Source of the DNA: an uncultured Bacteroides sp.
GTDB taxonomy: Bacteria > Bacteroidota > Bacteroidia > Bacteroidales > Bacteroidaceae
Length of the DNA stretch: 35,610 nucleotides
Reading direction: 5' to 3'
NCBI GenBank assembly: GCA_945607605.1
Contig: CALYZE010000025.1
Span: forward strand, 1-35,610
Position 1 is the first letter of the stretch; each line of letters starts with the position of its first letter. Positions 31,955 through 35,610 of the stretch are shown piece by piece. Below the pieces are notes generated by a model. That model had not been told where the DNA came from. It searched no databases and saw only the letters and a program-made list of their open reading frames with translations. Made by a program: the position numbers and the translations under genes.

Positions 31955-34933
31955 ATGAACATCAGGATTTATTTTCTTCTATTCTTTTTATCAGGCATCT
32001 TTGCGATGAACACATCTGCTTCAGAACGCGAAAAGTATAACTTCAACCCCGGATGGCTACTCCACGTGGGTGACATCCGAGGTGCCGAAAAAGCAAACTT
32101 CTCAGATAGCGATTGGAAACAAATTTCTCTACCCCGGGCTTTCAACGAAGACGAAGCCTTTAAAGTCGCCATCAAAGAAATGACTGACTCTGTTGCCTGG
32201 TATCGCAAACACTTCCGTCTACCTCGAACAGCCAAAGGCAAGAAAATATTCATTGAATTTGAAGGTGTACGCCAAGGTGCTGACTTTTATATAAATGGCA
32301 AGCATATTGGTCTACACGAAAATGGTGTAATGGCAGTAGGCTTCGACCTGACTCCTTACCTAAACTTTAACGGAGAAAATATCATTGCCGTCAGAGTAGA
32401 CAGCGACTGGAGATATAAAGAACGCGCTACAGGAAGCGGATTTCAATGGAACGACAGTAACTTCAACGCTAACTACGGTGGCATACCCAAAAATGTCTGG
32501 CTGCACATTACCAGCAAACTTTATCAGACACTGCCTTTATACAGCAATCTAAAAACGACAGGCGTTTATATATACGCCTCTGACATTCAGGTAAAGAGTC
32601 GCAAAGCTGTCATCAATGCCGAATCAGAAGTGCGCAATGAGAACAGTAAACCTATCAAGGTTCATTATGAAGTCGACATCTATGACTACGACGGCAAACT
32701 GGTAAGTACTTTTCAAGGAGCACCCGCAGCCGTAAATCCTACAGAAACCATCACTCTGAAAGCATCGGCACCCCTTGCCGATATTCACTTCTGGAGCTGG
32801 GGATATGGTTATCTTTATAATGTAAAAACCAAACTGGTTGTCAACAACAAGGTAGTGGACGAAGTCGTGACTCGCACTGGCTTCCGCAAGACACGTTTCG
32901 GTGAGGGCAAAGTATGGTTAAATGATCGCGTGATACAATTGAAAGGTTACGCCCAGCGCTCAAGCAATGAATGGCCGGGTGTAGGCACATCTGTACCTGC
33001 TTGGATGAGCGACTATTCCAACGGGCTGATGATTGAGCACAACGCTAATCTTTTCCGCTGGATGCACATCACCCCTCGGATACAAGATATAGAGTCGTGC
33101 GACCGCACCGGCGTCATTCAGATGCTTCCTTGCGGAGATGCCGAAAGAGACGTAACCGACCGCCGTTGGGGACAACGCACAGAACTAATGAGGGATGTTA
33201 TCATTTATACACGTAACAATCCCAGTATTCTATTCTACGAATGTGGTAACGAATCTATCAGCCGTGAGCACATGATTGAAATGCGTGCTATCCGCGATCT
33301 CTATGATCCTCATGGAGGACGTGCCATTGGTTCGCGTGAAATGCTCGATATCCGTGAAGCCGAATATGGCGGCGAAATGCTTTATGTCAACAAGAGCGAA
33401 CACCATCCGATGATTCAGACTGAATATTGTCGTGACGAAGGCTTACGCAAATATTGGGATGAATACAGCTATCCTTTTCACAAACAAGGCGACGGACCAC
33501 TTTATAAGAATCAAGATGCCACCGCCTACAACCAAAATCAAGATATGCTGACGGTAGAGTTTATCCGTCGTTGGTACGATTTGTGGCGCGAACGTCCCGG
33601 AACAGGCCGTCGGGTGAATTCGGGAGGTGCAAAAATCATCTTCTCCGACACACAAACCCACGGTCGCGGTGCCGAAAATTATCGCCGAAGTGGAGTTGTT
33701 GATCCCTTGCGCATTCCTAAAGACGGTTATTACGCGCATAAAGTAATGTGGGATGGCTGGGTAGACGTAGAAAACTACCACACTCACATTATCGGACATT
33801 GGAACTATACACCCGAAGTGGTGAAACCCATCTACATTGTTTCCTCAGGAGACAAAGTAGAACTCTTTGTCAACGGAAAATCCAAAGGCTTCGGCAAGCA
33901 AGATTACCGCTTCCTGTTTACCTTCGACTCCATCCAATGGGAAAAAGGTACAATCGAAGCCGTATCTTATAACGAAGAGAATAAAGAGCTTAGTCGCCAC
34001 TCTATCCGAACCGTAGGTGAGCCTCGACGATTGAAAATGACCCTAATGCATGGTCCGAAAGGTGTATACGCTGATGGAGCCGATATCGCTTTAGTACAAA
34101 TAGAAGTAGTGGACGAGAATGGAGTAAGATGTCCGCTTGCCAACGATATGGTAAAGTTCGACCTTCAAGGTCCTGCTGAGTGGAGAGGTGGTATTGCACA
34201 AGCTAAAGACAACTATGTACTGGCACGTGAGCTTCCTGTAGAGTGTGGTATCACACGAGTTTTGCTCCGATCAATGCCTCAAGCAGGAAAAATTGTCTTA
34301 AAAGCTGAAGCCAAAGGTTTGGTATCCGATGAAGTTACTTTCACTACCAAACCTATAGAAGTGAAAGATGGTTTAAGCACCTACTTCCCCAACGAGAGTC
34401 TGCCAAGTCGTTTCGACCGTGGAGAAACACCACTCACTCCTTCCTATAAAGACACCAAGGTAGATGTCAAAGTAGAAAGTGCTACCGCAGGCATAAACGG
34501 TGCATCTGTCGCAAAGAGCTTTGACGACAACGAACTGAGTGAGTGGAAGAATGACGGCAAGCTGAACACTGCTTGGATTACTTACAAACTGGAGCGTCGT
34601 GCCGACATTGATGATATCTGCATCAAGCTCACAGGATGGAGACAACGTTCTTATCCACTGGAAGTATATGCCGGGAATACCCTTATTTGGAGTGGAAATA
34701 CCGAAAGAAGTTTAGGATATGTTCACCTGACGATTGATAAACCCATACGCACTGATCAAATAACAATCCGCTTGAAAGGGTCTACCCATGACTCGGATGC
34801 CTTCGGACAAATCATTGAAGTGGTGGAACCGAAAGCCGGTGAGCTTGATCTTTTCAAAGCAGAAGGTGGTGAAAAGACAAACAACGAGTTAAGAATTGTA
34901 GAAGTCGAATTTCTGGAAACGTTGAATCAGTGA
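31955..34933 (+). CDS. GH2 family glycosidase with DUF4982-like and C-terminal discoidin-like domains
   Basis: This 992-residue secreted glycosidase, probably a beta-galactosidase-type enzyme for RG-I side chains, has a signal peptide (about 1-23, ending TSAS). The GH2 sugar-binding domain covers about 28-190 (DSVAWYRKHFRLP and GADFYINGKHIGLHENG). An immunoglobulin-like domain follows (about 200-310), then the TIM barrel (about 312-615) with acid/base Glu433 in YECGNESISREH and nucleophile Glu490 in MIQTEYCRDEG. After the barrel there is a DUF4982-like segment (about 620-690, VELFVNGKSKGFG), another beta domain (about 690-830) and a discoidin or F5/8-type carbohydrate-binding region (about 855-990, KSFDDNELSEWKNDGKLNTAWI in part). 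It stands apart from the minus-strand GH2 in sequence and architecture. A strong terminator follows 128 bp later. Exact substrate is unknown. Confidence 0.9.
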   Translation: MNIRIYFLLFFLSGIFAMNTSASEREKYNFNPGWLLHVGDIRGAEKANFSDSDWKQISLPRAFNEDEAFKVAIKEMTDSVAWYRKHFRLPRTAKGKKIFIEFEGVRQGADFYINGKHIGLHENGVMAVGFDLTPYLNFNGENIIAVRVDSDWRYKERATGSGFQWNDSNFNANYGGIPKNVWLHITSKLYQTLPLYSNLKTTGVYIYASDIQVKSRKAVINAESEVRNENSKPIKVHYEVDIYDYDGKLVSTFQGAPAAVNPTETITLKASAPLADIHFWSWGYGYLYNVKTKLVVNNKVVDEVVTRTGFRKTRFGEGKVWLNDRVIQLKGYAQRSSNEWPGVGTSVPAWMSDYSNGLMIEHNANLFRWMHITPRIQDIESCDRTGVIQMLPCGDAERDVTDRRWGQRTELMRDVIIYTRNNPSILFYECGNESISREHMIEMRAIRDLYDPHGGRAIGSREMLDIREAEYGGEMLYVNKSEHHPMIQTEYCRDEGLRKYWDEYSYPFHKQGDGPLYKNQDATAYNQNQDMLTVEFIRRWYDLWRERPGTGRRVNSGGAKIIFSDTQTHGRGAENYRRSGVVDPLRIPKDGYYAHKVMWDGWVDVENYHTHIIGHWNYTPEVVKPIYIVSSGDKVELFVNGKSKGFGKQDYRFLFTFDSIQWEKGTIEAVSYNEENKELSRHSIRTVGEPRRLKMTLMHGPKGVYADGADIALVQIEVVDENGVRCPLANDMVKFDLQGPAEWRGGIAQAKDNYVLARELPVECGITRVLLRSMPQAGKIVLKAEAKGLVSDEVTFTTKPIEVKDGLSTYFPNESLPSRFDRGETPLTPSYKDTKVDVKVESATAGINGASVAKSFDDNELSEWKNDGKLNTAWITYKLERRADIDDICIKLTGWRQRSYPLEVYAGNTLIWSGNTERSLGYVHLTIDKPIRTDQITIRLKGSTHDSDAFGQIIEVVEPKAGELDLFKAEGGEKTNNELRIVEVEFLETLNQ

Positions 34934-35060
34934 TGGAGTACTAGGAATATTTGCTCATACTTTCCTATGTATACAAGCAAATTGCTAGCCATTGATCATT
35001 ATTTTCGTTAGACAAGGAATTAAAACCTTACTACTTAGTTGACCCTTAAAAAGTATATTT

Positions 35061-35100
35061 CAGCGAAACGTTTCTTTGACAGAGCGTTTCGCTGTTTTTT
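35061..35100 (+). terminator. Strong intrinsic terminator after the plus-strand GH2
   Basis: CAGCGAAACG (35061-35070) pairs perfectly with CGTTTCGCTG (35085-35094) around a 14-nt loop and is followed directly by six T residues (35095-35100). It is the clearest terminator in the window and closes the plus-strand group. Confidence 0.88.
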
Positions 35101-35122
35101 CTAACACGGAAATTTATAGTTC

Positions 35123-35275
35123 CTAATGATTCGAACAGACTCCGCCGAAGCGATGCTGCAAATAACCTTCTGCCAAATCACGCTCAAGAAAATTAAACAA
35201 TCCATTCAAAACAGTTTCTAAGGCTATACGTGAATCTTCATAATCTTTCTTTTCGCAGAACTCTTTCAATTTATC
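35123..35275 (-). pseudogene. C-terminal remnant of a small unknown protein
   Basis: On the minus strand, 50 codons are open from 35275 to a TAG at 35123-35125, reading DKLKEFCEKKDYEDSRIALE and ending HRFGGVCSNH. The amphipathic helical character and coding-like composition suggest a real protein end. However, an in-frame TAA stands immediately upstream and there is no ATG in the open part; the only alternative start is a TTG two codons in. It could be a decayed gene or, less likely, a 48-aa protein from a TTG start. No function can be assigned. Confidence 0.45.
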
Positions 35276-35403
35276 TTATGTGATACAAGTCTCAGATCTC
35301 TTTTGTTTGATACAAAAATGCCCATTAATCCTGAAAAAGAGAAAAGTGGTCAACTAGTAGGAAACAACTTATTGAAGACAAGAAGAAAACGTATTCTCTG
35401 TTA

Positions 35404-35508
35404 GGAGAGATCTCTGTTCCAAGGCTGGGAATACATATCCGCAACCTTGGAATACGCATTCCCAACCTTGGAATATGCGTTCGTAAGCTATGAATAAACT
35501 TTCCATTA
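35404..35508. repeat. Degenerate 21-bp tandem repeat (minisatellite)
   Basis: Units of 21 bp follow head to tail at 35425-35445, 35446-35466 and 35467-35487, sharing the form CTTGGAATAnGCnTTCnnAA, with decayed half-copies on each side (35404-35424 and 35488-35508). The period equals seven codons, and both strands read as short Leu-Gly-Ile or Pro-Arg-Leu-Gly repeats, but no start codon or full gene surrounds it. Confidence 0.6.
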
Positions 35509-35610
35509 AACTGATCTTGAAATTGAATAATGGGAAGGGTATTAATACACGTACATAGGGTTCACTGAATAATGTTTATTCTTTGATATACAGTAAATTA
35601 AGCCGTGTTT

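Larger units (their letters stand above)
34934..35610. other. Right-flank region without an intact gene (677 bp)
   Basis: Beyond the GH2 stop codon there is a terminator (35061-35100), a short remnant of a coding sequence on the minus strand (35123-35275) and a 21-bp tandem repeat (about 35404-35508). The rest is AT-rich, with no recognisable gene, tRNA or insertion-sequence end. This marks the right boundary of the locus as far as the window shows. Confidence 0.65.

Noticed and set aside
35404-35508. Tandem units considered as a CRISPR array
   Set aside because: The 21-bp units are contiguous, without unique spacers, and no cas gene is present.
1-35610. Evidence of an integrated mobile element carrying the locus
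   Set aside because: No transposase, integrase, relaxase, tRNA gene or terminal repeat was seen. The small palindromes are intergenic structures and do not bound the locus.

Overview
The window looks like chromosomal DNA of a gut Bacteroides or close relative. It carries a SusC/SusD pair, CAZymes with Bacteroidetes-style signal peptides, and upstream regions with the Bacteroidetes -7 element TAnnTTTG in place of a sigma70 -35/-10 pair. The rhamnose genes follow the same order as the rha operon of B. thetaiotaomicron. No species is assigned. The locus is a polysaccharide utilisation locus (PUL) for rhamnogalacturonan I (RG-I), fused to a complete L-rhamnose catabolic operon.

Layout, reading mostly on the minus strand from high to low coordinates. 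Operon A (28481 to 22323): GH2, a CE12-type SGNH esterase, a 192-aa unknown secreted protein and a GH28, closed by a hairpin terminator at 22238-22275. Operon B (21942 to about 14307): GH105, GH106 alpha-L-rhamnosidase, PL11 rhamnogalacturonan lyase and, after a 256-bp gap, a lipoprotein GH28; a perfect 13-bp inverted repeat at 14207-14236 ends it. Operon C (14174 to 6825): rhaB, rhaA, rhaT, rhaD, fucO and a second GH105. An AraC-family regulator (5662-6585) follows, then susC and susD, with susD ending at the window edge. On the plus strand from 28708: a GH43-like protein, GH42, a large GH2 with a C-terminal discoidin-like domain, a strong terminator at 35061-35100, then about 500 bp of decayed or non-coding DNA with a gene remnant and a 21-bp minisatellite.

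Inferred division of labour: SusCD imports oligosaccharides; PL11 cuts the backbone; CE12 deacetylates it; GH2, GH42 and GH43 trim galactose-type side chains; the two GH105 enzymes remove the unsaturated galacturonate left by the lyase; GH28 enzymes remove galacturonate; GH106 releases L-rhamnose. RhaT brings rhamnose into the cytoplasm, and RhaA, RhaB and RhaD convert it to DHAP and L-lactaldehyde, which FucO reduces to 1,2-propanediol.

The main finding is regulatory. Upstream of susC, rhaB and the operon B GH105 there is a tandem element TTTGnCnG-N6-TATT-N3-TTTG. Its two TTTG half-sites are 21 bp apart, and it sits exactly 30 bp upstream of an exact -7 box in all three cases, with no recognisable -33 box. 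This is the geometry of an AraC-family activator site. It predicts that one regulator, most likely the AraC protein in the window, couples transport, backbone depolymerisation and rhamnose catabolism.
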